From: Chara braunii
Lineage: Eukaryota > Streptophyta > Charophyceae > Charales > Characeae
Direction of reading: 5' to 3'
NCBI GenBank assembly: GCA_003427395.1
Contig: BFEA01001105.1
Location: 75,170-139,169, forward strand
Length of the DNA stretch: 64,000 nucleotides
Made by a program: the position numbers and the translations under genes. Of the stretch, positions 45,033 through 56,908 are shown in pieces; positions within the stretch are counted from its first letter, which is position 1, and the number at the start of each line of letters is the position of its first letter. Under the pieces are notes generated by a model. It had not been told where the DNA came from. It saw only the letters and a program-made list of their open reading frames with translations, and searched no databases.

Positions 45033-47172
45033 TGTAATGACCTGCAAAACACGGACTGAGACACACAGCTGATTTCTGAGTTTTGCTCAATGGAATGAAT
45101 GCCTTGTTGAGTTTCCCGCTTGTTGCTGAGTTCTTTAAGTCTGTGTGTGTGCATGCTTGCTGGTCTGGATGCCTGTCTGAGTGCTTGCGGGCTTGAGTGT
45201 GTGTGTGACCCACGAGGGCACTTGTTCGTTCAGAGGGCCCGAAGGGCTGGTACTTACCTGTGGCCATGGCATTGATGCAATCAGACTCGTTCTCCTTCAC
45301 ACTTTTCATGCATGTAAACAGCAGCGCAACAAACTGGCGACATGCGCCCACTCAATACTCAAAGATATGGCATCCAGATAAGAGTTCACTTTCAACTGGC
45401 TATGGCGTCTCAGCAGCCAAACAACTCAGTGTTCACACACACCGGATCGCCCTGGATATCCCACACGCGTAACTCTGAACACTCGCACATACACACACAC
45501 ACTTCACACTAACTACGGCTATGGCAGCTATGGCTGCCTCTACCCTATCGCTATACTAAGCTCCTTCTCTCTCGCCCACTGCGTCCTCCGGGCTCACTGC
45601 AGACCTCCTTGCACAAGTCGCTGTGACAGCGCTTCCTCATGGCTAACGCAGGAATGAATGAAAGGGTGGGCGCTGCCTCTTGATTTATACTTCGGAAACT
45701 CGTTGGTCCGCCCTTTGCCATCGGCCCATGGTGCTCACAGTCCCCCACGGTACTTGCTGGACCGGACTGGGACTGACTGGACCTTACTGCTGACTGACTG
45801 TGGACTCACTGCTATCCTACCGCCGTCGTACTGCGATTGCACTGTAGTTTAGTCCACCACTTGCCTCGCCACTTGACCACTTGCCCACTTGCCGACCTTC
45901 TACAAGGACTACAGCTAGACTTCCGGATCTTGCTAAGACTTCTACTCTATAGACCTACAGATCGAACCCCTGCTGCTTATGGACCTACGACAGACCTACC
46001 AACTGTCTACGAACACACAGGTCACAGGTTCAACTCTCGGGGTCTACACTGATACTGTACATGGGTAGGGTGAGGTCTAGGGATCGAGCCCTGGGTACTG
46101 CATCTGCTACTGCTAAAAGGTGAAAACCGTTTCATTGAGGGTTGCAGCGGGGAAAACACTCAAGTGGCGGGGAACGAGGCCCGCGACACTTGAAGCAGCG
46201 GGAAAACACTCAACTAGCAGGTACGCCGGTACCACACCAGGTAGAGGTAGATGTGGCGCGTACTCGAGGCCGAGCAAAGAAGACAAAGTTGGCATTTCTA
46301 GAGGCCCCGTAGTTGTAGGCTAGGTCTAGGCGGGTACCAGTCCAACCAGTCTGAGTCTAGGGCCTGTACGGGCAATATAAGAGTCTGCAATTTTGTTTCC
46401 CTCCGAAACGGAGGAGGTACCGGATGCTTGGAGGCCGCACGACCTAGGAAGTCACTCACCAAGAGGCAAGCAGGCCGCTATATCTCTAGGAGGAGCAAGG
46501 TGCTCCTCCTCATTGTCAGTGTGCAAGTTTGGTGACACACTGGTTGGAGCGTTGGCTGGAGCAGCGCTAGGTTGGAGAAGCGCTGCTGGGGAGGGAGCAA
46601 GGACATGGAGGAGGAAGAAGACCAGGACTAGGAAGGGGGAGCGCCAGAGGTACTGACCTGGCTATGGTGGTTTCTATCTTCATCACCTTGGTGGGCGCTG
46701 CAGCAGGAAGGCCCCAGTTGGGGTAGAGCTACACCAACAAGCTTCGAGGCATAGTCTGGCATGGCGGCTTGAGCTAGAGCAGCCATAGCTGCTTTGTGTT
46801 GTCCTTTGGACAGCAGGGCAATGCCCTGGTAGTCCTCCATAACCTCGGCCTTGGCGAAGGAGGAAGAAGGGTGGCCATGGCTATGGTGGACCTCATGTGA
46901 TACCTGCAGTAGAAGTGGGATTCAGACATTGATTCTGGTTCAGCCATTCAACATTGTTATTATTGTTTCTTGTTTGAGTAAGAGAGGAAGAGATAAGGAG
47001 GAGGAAAGTGGTTGGCGAAGAAGAAGAGCATTATCATTGGTCTATGCTGGTGTACATCATCTTCTTCTTCTTTCCTTCTCTTTCCTCTCAAGTTCATTCA
47101 TTTCTTTTTGCAATTGGATGACATTGTACTTTCTGATGAATGTCAACTTCAAAATTGGCCAGGATCATAACA
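45033..47172 (+). repeat. Element C3 5' LTR (interrupted)
   Basis: About 1277 bp once the nested LTR and its duplication are removed. Upstream hairpin CCTCC-GAAAC-GGAGG (46400-46414) and post-TATA hairpin GGAGGAGC/GCTCCTCC (46489-46509) are kept. Confidence 0.9.
45276..46134 (-). mobile_element. Solo LTR of the Element B family
   Basis: 859 bp in reverse orientation: starts TGCAATCAGACTCG and ends AAAACCGTTTCA, matching reversed ends of the Element B LTR. The 4-bp duplication TTGA is at 45272-45275 and 46135-46138. No internal element sequence remains, so it arose by LTR-LTR recombination. The reversed TATA box is at about 45682-45689. Confidence 0.9.
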
Positions 47173-47173
47173 T

Positions 47174-47185
47174 TGGTATCGGAGC
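47174..47185 (+). promoter_or_regulatory. Element C3 primer binding site
   Basis: TGGTATCGGAGC, one base after the LTR; Met-tRNA type. Confidence 0.88.
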
Positions 47186-48189
47186 GGATTCTAATTGCTG
47201 GTGAGAGTTGACTTATCCACCCTAACCCTAACCTAAGTGGTTAGGGCTGACCACTTAGGGTTAGGGTTGGTCTGAAGTGGGAAGTGGGGCAGCGGGGGGT
47301 AGGGAAGCTGCGCCCACTTGGTCAGGTCGTGTTGGGTCGAACCTGACCAGGTTGGTTGAGAGTGAGCTTGTGGTGGGGAAACACATCAAGAGGACTTCAT
47401 GCGACAAGTTGAGAGAGGCGACAGTGAGAGGCACTCACACCTGGAATCTGACCTAAGGGAGACACTTGGTGACTTAAGGGCCTCCCTCAAGTAGGCGATC
47501 TTGAGGGAGGTAGCCATTCTGCATCTACGGACTGCAAGTTGCTACTTTGTTCTTAAACATCGGCGGGGGATCCAGCGTTGCACTTTGGTGTTGGAGTCAG
47601 ACCCTCCTACACGATAGGACACCGTGACTACTGTAGAGGTAGCGAATAGGGTTAGGTGGACCATATGAGGAAGGGGGGTGAGTTATACTTCATCTCAGAG
47701 TCTGGGCCACTCAAGTAAGTGTCGTGCACCTAAGGGTTGCCCATGTGTGTGTGCATGGTATTGTTTGTCCTGTTGAGGTATGTATGGGTCTCTTTCCTTC
47801 TCCTCCAAGTATTGGTTGTGTGCATTGGTGTGCAAACTGCTTACTAACCTAAGGAATGTAGGGATGAAGTATCTTGCTTGGAATGCCATACTTTTCTACA
47901 ATGCTTTGTCTTTCCATTATGAATGGATGTAGTCTGTAGGTTCTCTCTTGAAGTTGAAATTCGTTTTTCAGTACGGTAGAGGCAGAAAGTAGGACCTTGT
48001 GGAACTCTTCTGGCTTGGGACTTGGTCGCCACCTACGTGGGACACAGAGGGACTTAGTGGGACCAGCCCCAAACAAGAAGGGCCCCTTGGACTCAAATCT
48101 GTTGACGCAGTGTCGATCTCTTTTTTGTCTGGAATTCGGTGCTCTTCTTTTTTATTAGAGCACTCGCTGTCGAGAGGATCTCGGCTGAG
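47186..48189 (+). other. Element C3 leader with large hairpins
   Basis: A stem of about 19 bp (47222-47240 with 47251-47270, one bulge) is built of CCCTAA/TTAGGG-like repeats. GGGGCAGC/GCTGCGCCC (47286-47315) and GGTCAGGT/ACCTGACC (47330-47348) match the C1 and C2 hairpins in place but with changed bases in both arms. Confidence 0.75.
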
Positions 48190-49560
48190 ATGTTTTGCGG
48201 ACTGATGATGCACAATCCGATGCTTGACCAGCTCCCGAGTTTGAGGCCCCAACTACTCGATGAGATTAGTCAGATGCATACTCTGATGACAGATATGGCC
48301 AAGGAGCATCGCGATCATATACAACAAATGGCAATCATGCATTAGGCCCAAATCTCAAGCTCTCTTCCCCGACCTCTTGCTACTAATCGTTCTACCTTTG
48401 CACCTCTCTATCATTTTTCTTCTTCTTATTCTTCTTCGTTCAGTTTGGTGGCTAATATGTCAGAGCCTGTAACAGGTACAGATTCCATTGTCAATGCAAG
48501 CGACAACGCAAGAGACTCTGCAACTTCTGCAACCCTGAGTTCGGATCCAACAATGGTTGGTCCCAGCTAAGCAGTCCATACATGGACAGAATGGCGGTGA
48601 TAATACCGTCCAGATATGATGGCAAGGAGGATGTTGAGTCCAGGATCAGCTCCATGAGAGCCTACTTTGAGGTACAAGGCACTCAAAGAGTGAATCAGTC
48701 CTTGATCCTAGGGACGAACGTCGAGGCTATCGTAAGGGGCTTCCTAGAAGTCCAAGCTATGCAAGTTGGGCATCCCAAGATCGATCTAACGTAATGGCCT
48801 AAAGTCACCCTGATTGTCGTTCTCGAAGAGATATTATTAGCCCAATACAAAAACCCGCATGCTGCCGCTAGAGTAAGGATCCAACTCGATGAACTTAAGC
48901 GCCACAAATGGCAGGGCACCATGCACAAATTACAGTTGCATATCTACAAACTCCTTGCGACAACAGGATTGAAACTGATAGTGCAATCGTGCTTGGATGT
49001 TGTTAAAGGTACGGTTCCCACCCATTTCATCAATCGCCTAGGCAAGGATTTTTTTGGTTACACTGACTGATTTTCCTTGATGAAGAATGTAGTCAGTCTA
49101 GAGGCAGAAGACCTCCTTACCACAACAAGCAACGAAAAAATCTTTGTTCGTGAATTGTTTCATGACCGCAACCGTCTTGCTGCGCTTGCCTTGCTAGAGG
49201 TGGAAGGGGAGGCTGAAACAGATGACCCCACTCTTGGCGATGACCAATAACAGGACGCTGATACAACCTACTCTTCCACCCAAGAGTCCGAGATTAATAA
49301 AAAAGCTGAAAATTTTGGTGCCTTCAAAAGGACTTTCCATACTAAGGGAAACCAAAACTAGAACTCAGTAAGGAACTTCGTAGCATCCCCTAAGGGAGCC
49401 AAAATCCGGAGGACGCAAGTACTAAACATTAGGTGGATCTCCGGATCAGTGAGGCTGAATGGAAGGCTAGGATAACGCAAGGAGGTTGCCTACATTGCCA
49501 GAAAACAATCATAAGGTCCAAGGATACTTTAGGCTGTAGGGAAACCTGGATCGGGTGTAG
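48190..49560 (+). pseudogene. gag: Element C3 gag, decayed
   Basis: The N-terminus (MFCGLMMHNPML, 48190) differs from C1 and C2 and stops at TAG 48343. Capsid homology resumes at about 48582 (RYDGKEDVESRISSMRAYFE) with stops near 48794 and 49070. The knuckle has lost its last Cys. The slippery heptamer G_GGA_AAC and gag stop TAG (49558) survive. Clearly non-functional. Confidence 0.8.
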
Positions 49561-49582
49561 GGGGTTCATCAACACACTCTAC
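49539..49582 (+). promoter_or_regulatory. -1 frameshift signal of C3 (decayed stem)
   Basis: G_GGA_AAC at 49539-49545 and an 11-nt spacer. GTAGGG (49557-49562) pairs with CTCTAC (49577-49582) including one G-T pair. Same geometry as C1 and C2. Confidence 0.6.
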
Positions 49583-52453
49583 AACAAGGGAGTATGAACC
49601 AGTCAGTGACAGATCTCCAAGGGACCATGTCACGAACCAGCAGTCCTTTCTTGAAGCCCCACCTTCTGCTAATCTCAAGGTTAGTGAATGTCATGTTTTG
49701 TATGTTGAGCCTTGGGAGGAGTCAGAGAAGGTTGACTTTCACTATCACCTAGAGCACTGGACTTAGATGAAAAAACGGCATGCTCAAGGGACAATAAGGT
49801 TAATCTTCTTCAAACTTCTCATTAACCACCGTTATCTATATGTCTTGATTGATTGTGGTGCCACGACTAATTTCATGTCACCGCACGGGATACACAAAGT
49901 GGGCTTGGGGATGAAGCAAGTGGCTTTGCAGAGCCCTTGCCGGACTCAAGTAGGCAACAAAGAGGTTGTCTCATCTACACATGCAGTCGGAGGTGTGCGC
50001 ACTACTTTTGACAAAGAAAAGACTATCACACACGCGTTGAACTTCTATGTCCTTGACAAGTGCCCCTTCGACGCAGTCCTTGGGTTGGGCTGATTGCAGT
50101 CCCAATGCGAATGGACCAAGTGGAAGGAAACGTTTTTCATGGTCAAAGATGCACAAGGCAACAAATGCCCCGTCTCTTGGATGTGGAGTTCGACTCCCCG
50201 GTGACTTTTCTTAATGCCATGGAGTTCTGCAAGAAGTGGCGCAGGCATAAGGCGGATGGACAATTGTATGTTGCCTTTGTTCGTCCTACTCATGTACCTT
50301 CTACTTTGCACCCAGTAATAATTCCACTTTGCATGATAAATTTATTTTTATCCCTATACCTACTTTTATTCCAAACGAGTCTACTTCAGATTCGATTGCC
50401 TTCACTAAGAACTTATGACTTGATATACGTGATCCTTTTTCCTGATCCCCCACCCCGGTCGATCCCAACAAGCATCCAAAGTCTACTCGACCGATTTCCG
50501 AAAGTTTTGGCAGAACCTCATGGAGTACCCACGCGATCGTTCCGACACACGATTGAGTTGGTCGAAGGTGTTGTTCCTCCAAAGGGTTGTGTATACAGTA
50601 TGGGACCTAGCGAGTTAGAGGAACTCCGAAAACAAATTGATGAGATGATCGACAAGTGATGGATTAAGCCTAACGAATCTGAATTTGGTGCACCCGTTTT
50701 GTTTTGCCCAAAAAAAGGAGGCAAACTCTTATGTGTATTGATTATCGCAGTCTAAACCGCATGACAGGGAAAATGCATACCTATTGCCACACATAGATGA
50801 TTTGCTTGATGTTGCAGGTGGGTGCAAGGTCTTCTGCAAGATCAATCTCAAGTCTGGGTACCACCAGATTGAAGTCGATTCTGCGGACCAGCACAAGACT
50901 GCGTTCAAGACTCACGACGGGTTTTACGAATTCACTGTAATGCCCTTCGGCCTCACGAACGCACTGGTCACCTCTCAAAGCCTTATGGACAAGGTCCTCC
51001 ACAAACAGATTGGTCGGTTTGTGGTTGTGCATCTCGATGATATTTTGATTGTCAGCAAATCAATCGAGGAACATATGAAGCACCTTGAGGAAGTGTTCAC
51101 CATCCTCAAGAAAACGCAACTCCATCTTAACTTAGAGAAATTTGAGTTTGGGAGAGACAGCGTCATCTATCTTGGGCACCGGTTGTTCGCTGCAGCCCTT
51201 GACCCTGAGGCAACCAAGGTTGAGGTCATACGCAAGTGGCCTCAACCCGCGAACATCCGCGAATTGCGTGTTTTCCTTGGTCTTGCATCATACTACCGGA
51301 AGTTTGTGCCTCAATTTTCTATTGTTGCTTGCTCGTTGTCCAAAATAATAAGTAAGAATGTATCTTACACGTGAGATGCAACATGTGAGACCGCTTTTCA
51401 AGCCTTGAAAGAGGCCTTGGAAACTTATCCTGTACTCCGCATTGCAGATTTCAAACTCACATGCGTAGTCACTATGGATGCGAGCCAGTATGGGATTGGC
51501 GCGGTGATGCAACAAGATGATGGTGATGGTTTGTGATCACTCGAGTACTACAAGAAACGCATGCCCAACGAAAAGGTAGCTACTTCCATTTACACGCACG
51601 ATCTCTATGTTCTGCACGAGTCATTGAATCATTGGGAGCACTATATTTTCGGATGCCATTTCAAGGTCTTCTCAGATTATGAGACCTTGAAATGGATCAA
51701 GTAACAAACGACCTTGTCCCCTACGTTGACTCACTAGTTTCGTGAGATTGACATTTTTTATTTTGAATTGAAACACAAAAAGGGTTGTTATACTCGAGTT
51801 GTTGATACATTGTCTTGCCACCCCGAGTATATCACTTGCCTTCTGAACTCCTACGACCTCCTGAAGAAACTGAAGGAGGAGCTCGTGGAGCAAACTGCCA
51901 AGGACCCAAACCTTAGCCCGATCCTTGAGCAGTTGCGAGCTGACCCCACCAGTCAGCCTGATTTTCACAAACGTGAAGGACTGGTTCTTCGACGTTATGA
52001 ACAAAATGACCGTTTATGTGTACCCAACCATGGACCTCTTCGCACACACTTGTTGGACTTACCTCACGATCGGAGTGGACACTTCGGCATGACAGACTCA
52101 CGAAACCTATTACGATAGTTTGCTTTGGCCTAGTATGAAAGGATCTATTGAAAAGTTTGTGGTTGAGTGTCAAGTCTGTCAACAAATCAAACCATCAAGA
52201 CAAATGCCCATGGGGTTGTTTAAACCTCTTCCCATTCCCAACGGTCTCGAAGAGTATCTCTATCGAGTTCATGGACATGGGTAAGATAAGTAAGAGTGGT
52301 TATTTGTAAGTGATGGTGATTGTTGATCGTTTTCCCAAATTCCTAAATTTGATTCCATTGCCACCTCATGCCCCAACTGAAGTTGTGATCCGTGAGTTCC
52401 ACCAGAAGTATATTCCGCAATTCGGACCCCCGAAAACCCTTATGAGTGATCGG

Positions 52454-52799
52454 CTATGTTGCACGTAGGCCGCGGCCTGGTTCGGCCACGGCCGAGGCCG
52501 CCGGCCTAGGCCGGGCCCTCCCCGGCCGCGGCCGAACGCAGCCGATAATTAAAAAAAAAAAAAACGGGTTTCGAGTGGGGCGGGGGTTCCCTACCTCCTC
52601 GCAAAAAAAAAAACATAAGAACTTCAAAAACGGGAGGGTGGGTTTCGATGACTAAAAAAAAATAATAATAAATAGAAAAAAAGGGGGGTAACTTCTTTTT
52701 TTTTTTTAACATCTCATTTCCCTGCAAACAACAAATATTCGTTTCCAAAAAAAATACACGTAAACTTAGGGACCATATATCTCGATTTTTTTTTTTTTG

Positions 52800-52847
<48 letters not shown>

Positions 52848-52884
52848 CTGGTGGGGGAGGGGTCTCCCCCCCCGCGATTGATTA

Positions 52885-52920
<36 letters not shown>

Positions 52921-53739
52921 GTGGGGGAGGGGTCGCCCCACCCCCGCGACCACGGGCGCACACACACACACACACACACNNNNNNNNNNNNNNNNNNNNN
53001 NNNNNNNNNNNNNNNNNNNNNNNNNNNNNNNNNNNNNNNNNNNNNNNNNNNNNNNNNNNNNNNNNNNNNNNNNNNNNNNNNNNNNNNNNNNNNNNNNNNN
53101 NNNNNNNNNNNNNNNNNNNNNNNNNNNNNNNNNNNNNNNNNNNNNNNNNNNNNNNNNNNNNNNNNNNNNNNNNNNNNNNNNNNNNNNNNNNNNNNNNNNN
53201 NNNNNNNNNNNNNNNNNNNNNNNNNNNNNNNNNNNNNNNNNNNNNNNNNNNNNNNNNNNNNNNNNNNNNNNNNNNNNNNNNNNNNNNNNNNNNNNNNNNN
53301 NNNNNNNNNNNNNNNNNNNNNNNNNNNNNNNNNNNNNNNNNNNNNNNNNNNNNNNNNNNNNNNNNNNNNNNNNNNNNNNNNNNNNNNNNNNNNNNNNNNN
53401 NNNNNNNNNNNNNNNNNNNNNNNNNNNNNNNNNNNNNNNNNNNNNNNNNNNNNNNNNNNNNNNNNNNNNNNNNNNNNNNNNNNNNNNNNNNNNNNNNNNN
53501 NNNNNNNNNNNNNNNNNNNNNNNNNNNNNNNNNNNNNNNNNNNNNNNNNNNNNNNNNNNNNNNNNNNNNNNNNNNNNNNNNNNNNNNNNNNNNNNNNNNN
53601 NNNNNNNNNNNNNNNNNNNNNNNNNNNNNNNNNNNNNNNNNNNNNNNNNNNNNNNNNNNNNNNNNNNNNNNNNNNNNNNNNNNNNNNNNNNNNNNNNNNN
53701 NNNNNNNNNNNNNNNNNNNNNNNNNNNNNNNNNNNNNNN

Positions 53740-53773
<34 letters not shown>

Positions 53774-53876
53774 CATGCATTAGAAAAAAAAAAAAAAATC
53801 TTGCACCAAAGTCGGTTGGTCGGCCTAGGCCGGGGCCGACTTGGACCCCCTGGCCGCGGCCGGGCGTGCAACATAG
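52454..53876. mobile_element. hAT-like DNA transposon insertion with gap
   Basis: The ends are inverted: CTATGTTGCACG at 52454-52465 and its complement at 53865-53876, followed inward by GGCCGCGGCC-rich subterminal sequence on both sides. The flanks GTGATCGG (52446-52453 and 53877-53884) form a perfect 8-bp target duplication, typical of hAT elements. The visible interior is poly-A, (GATT)n, (CA)n and (TA)n around a 760-base gap. No transposase is visible. The (TA)n and (CA)n open frames are artefacts. Confidence 0.8.
52799..52915. repeat. (TTGA)n tetranucleotide repeats inside the hAT-like element
   Basis: Two TTGATTGA runs (about 52799-52847 and 52876-52915) are each followed by TGGTGGGGGAGGGGTC, so the whole block is itself duplicated. 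Confidence 0.85.
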
Positions 53877-54853
53877 GTGATCGGGACCCGCGCTTCATAA
53901 GTACTGAATGGAAAAACTTCACGTCCCAACTCCCTGGCCTCAAACTGAGCATGACATCTGACCGATATCCCGAAGCCAACAGTTTGGCTGCGGAGATAAA
54001 CCAGACCGTGTTCCAACTTCTTCGTGTTTTAATCATTCTGGATCATGAAACGTGGGATGAAGAGTTTTTTTCAATCAAGGGGTTCTAGAACAACTCCATC
54101 CATTCTTCCACCGACATGACGCCAAACAGGCTGCATTATGGTTGACAGATTCGTAATCCGCTCTCCTACTTATTCCCTTAATAGCTGGTTTAACACCTGA
54201 CAGGCCTAGCTTCAATGCCAAGTATGATTGCTTGCTCAAAGTTGCCATTGCAACAATGATCAAGCGACAACACGTCATGATCCATCATGCGAATAAGAAA
54301 CGGCAACCTTAAGATATTTAAGTGGGAAGTTATGTATGGGTCAAGATGTCTGCATTTTCGGAAGAAGAGGGAGTGTCACCCAAACTTCTCCCCCTCTATT
54401 ACAGTCTGTGGGAAGTTCTCGACGTAATTGGCAAGGATGAATTCGGTCCTTCATATACAATTGTAGTGCCTCCTCATTTGCGCACGTACCCAGTCTTTCA
54501 TGCATCAAGGTTGTATATGCATCGTGATGTTGAGTCCTTTGACTACTGTGAAGACATGATTCCTCGTGCAATCAATGGCGGTCACGAGATTGATAGAATC
54601 AAACAGCGATTAGGGAAGGGACGTAATAGAGAGTATCAGATTCATTTCATGTATCACCCCTTGGACGATCTCTATAGGATCTCAAAGAAGGAACTGTTGC
54701 GCCGCGCACCTCGCATTGTTAAAGCCTACGAGCGACAAATAACCTTTAATGTTGTACCAAAAATCTCATTGTTATGTTTGCTTACAATGCGTTTGTCGAG
54801 GTTTCAAAATGAGTTGCTCGCTCGAAGGGACCTCGCTCTTAAGAGGGGGGTAA

Positions 54854-56322
54854 TGTAATGATGACCTTCCAAACACGAACTGAGACACAACTGATTTATC
54901 AATTTTGCTCATGGAATGAATGTCTTGCTCAGTTTCCCTCTTGTTGTCGAGTTCTCTAAGTCTGTGTGTGTGCATGCTTGCTGGCCTGCATGCCTGTTCG
55001 AGTGCTTGTCGACTTGAGTGTGTGTGTGACCCGCAAGGGCACTTTGTTCGTTCAGAGGGCCCGAAGGGCCGGTACTTACCTGTGGTCGTGACATTGAGCG
55101 TTGCCGCGGGGAAATCACTCAAGTGGCGGGGAAAGAGGCCCGTGACACTTGAAGCAGCAGGAAAACACTCAAGTAGCAGGTAGGCTGGTACCAAACCAAG
55201 TAGAGGTAGATGTGCCGGGTACTCGAGGCCAAGCAGAAAAAGACAAAGATGGCATTTTTAGAGGCCTTGTAGTTGTAGGCTAGGTCTAGGTGGGTACCAG
55301 TCCAACCAGTCTAAGTCTACCGTCTTCCCCCGAACATAACGCACCCTAAAAATGAATGTATAGAAGCTATATTTTCGGTCAGATTCAACCAAAATAAGGG
55401 TGCATTGTGTTCGAGGGAAGACGGTAGGGCCTGTATGGGCAATATCTGAGTCTGCAATGATGTTTCCCTCCGAAATGGAGGAGGTACCGATTGCTTGGAG
55501 GTCGTGCGTCCTAGGAAGTCACTTGCCAAGAGGCAAGCAGACCTCTATATCTCCATGAGGAGCAAGGTGCTCCTTCTCATTGTTGGTGTGCAGGTTTGGT
55601 GACACACGGGTTGGAGCGCTGACTGGAGCAGCGCTAGCTTGGAGCAGAGCTGCTGGGGAAGGAGCAAGGACACAGAGGAGGAAGAAGACGAGGACTAGGA
55701 ATGGGAAGCGCCATAGGTACTTACCTGGCTATGGTGGTGGCCATCTTCATCACCTTGGCAGGAAGGCCCCAATTGGGGTAGAGCTAAACCAAGAAGTGTT
55801 ATGGCAAAGTCTGACATGGCGGCTTGAGCTAGAGAAGCCATAGCGGCTTTGTGCTGTCCTTTGGACAGCAGGCGATGCCCTGGAAGTCCGCCATAACCTT
55901 GGCCTTGGAGGAAGGAGAAAGAAGGTCGGTCATGGCTATGGTGGACCTCATATGATACCTGCAGTAGGAGTGGGATTCAGACATTGATTTTGGTTCAACC
56001 ATTCAACATTGTTATTATTATTTCTTGTTTGAATAAGAGAGGAAGAGATAAGGAGGAGGAGAGTGGTTGGCAAAGAAGAAGAGCATTATCATTGGTCTAT
56101 GTTGGTGTACATCATCTTCTTCTTCTTTCTTTCTTTCTTCTTCTTCTTCTTCTTCTTCTTCTTCTTCTTCTTCTTCTTCTTCTTCTTCTTCTTCTTCTTT
56201 CTTTCTTCTTCTTCTTCTTCTTTTTCTTTCCCTCTCTCTTCTCTGAAGTTCATTCATTTCTATTTCCAATCGGACGACATTGCACTTTCTGATGAATGTG
56301 TACTTCGAAATTGGCCAGAACA
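54854..56322 (+). repeat. Element C3 3' LTR (carries a MITE)
   Basis: Aligns with the C3 5' LTR. Hairpin CCTCC-GAAAT-GGAGG at about 55466-55480, post-TATA hairpin at 55557-55575, long (CTT)n at about 56113-56224, and a 7-bp loss just before the terminal AACA. Confidence 0.9.
55320..55424. mobile_element. 105-bp MITE with TA target duplication
   Basis: It interrupts the 3' LTR where the 5' LTR reads AGTCTAGGGCC. Terminal inverted repeats of about 29 bp begin CCGTCTTCCC and differ at a few sites. TA lies at 55318-55319 and 55425-55426, as for Tc1/mariner (Stowaway-like) elements. No coding capacity. Confidence 0.88.
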
Positions 56323-56908
56323 ATGAAAGATAAAAGACCAACAAGAAGAATAACACAAGTTTAACCAATGTTTTTCCCATCACTTCTTCCTTCTCTCGCC
56401 CTCCTCTCCCTTACTCCTCTTATATTCAGTTAATGCAACTACAGGTGAATGAATGAAGAGGACTGATATCAGAGAGATTCCCCTTATTGCCAACGCGGAA
56501 AAAAAAACCACATTTTGTGATACCCTCACTTCTCTCTCAGAGTCTGTGGTTACAAATAGCACTATGGCGGAGCGTCCATTCTCATCGGCGATGTTCAGAG
56601 GACAACACAATCTCTAGTATGTATCTTTCATCTCTTTCTGCCATGGCCATTGTGTCTCTGATGAAGCCCAACACCAACTGGAACACACACAGCGCCCAAG
56701 ACCAAGGAACTATGGATGAAGGTCAAGCATAGCCACATGTGACTCTCTCATGTTGGTTCCCCTTTCTCTCCCCTTCTTCGACCTTATCCTGCTTCTCTCA
56801 CATTTCTTCATGGCCTCGTACGACGTGCTTCACTATCTCTCTCCATAGCCAAGGCCTACTCCATTGCAATGACTTGTTGATTCCTGCTGCCGAGATTGTC
56901 TGCGAGGC
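56323..56908. other. Host DNA right of C3
   Basis: No repeat family or gene was recognised. It contains pyrimidine-rich stretches and short unsupported frames. Confidence 0.4.

Larger units (their letters stand above)
49546..54812 (+). pseudogene. pol: Element C3 pol, decayed and interrupted
   Basis: Protease (about 49790-50093) has active site DCGAT. RT (50520-51370) reads HLDD where C1 and C2 have YLDD. Stops occur at about 50657, 51372, 51533, 51702 and elsewhere. RNase H and the integrase zinc site remain recognisable (51470-52200). The integrase core is split after VIVS/MSDR at 52453 by an insertion ending at 53876; the catalytic Glu region reads SLAAEINQ. The C-terminus (54330-54760) keeps the chromodomain-like QIHFMYHP..DLYRISKKELL segment. 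Stop TGA at 54810. Confidence 0.87.
45033..56322 (+). mobile_element. Element C3, older family C copy with three nested insertions
   Basis: The LTRs (45033-47172 and 54854-56322) begin TGTAATGA and end AACA. The target duplication ATGA is at 45029-45032 and 56323-56326. The 5' LTR holds a solo B LTR, integrase holds an hAT-like element and the 3' LTR a MITE. Coding regions have many stops. The sequence is clearly diverged from C1 and C2, especially at the start of gag. Confidence 0.92.

Noticed and set aside
47219-47272. CCCTAA/TTAGGG words as an interstitial telomere
   Set aside because: The words are few, lie as two arms of a leader hairpin, and occupy the same place as the different C1 and C2 palindromes.
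52799-52915. Regularly repeated units, possible CRISPR array
   Set aside because: The units are 4-bp (TTGA)n runs without spacers, inside a eukaryotic transposon.
52506-54088. Frames of 290-420 codons with Ile/Tyr, Cys/Val or Gln/Ser repeats
   Set aside because: They span the 52980-53739 gap and simple repeats of the hAT-like element.
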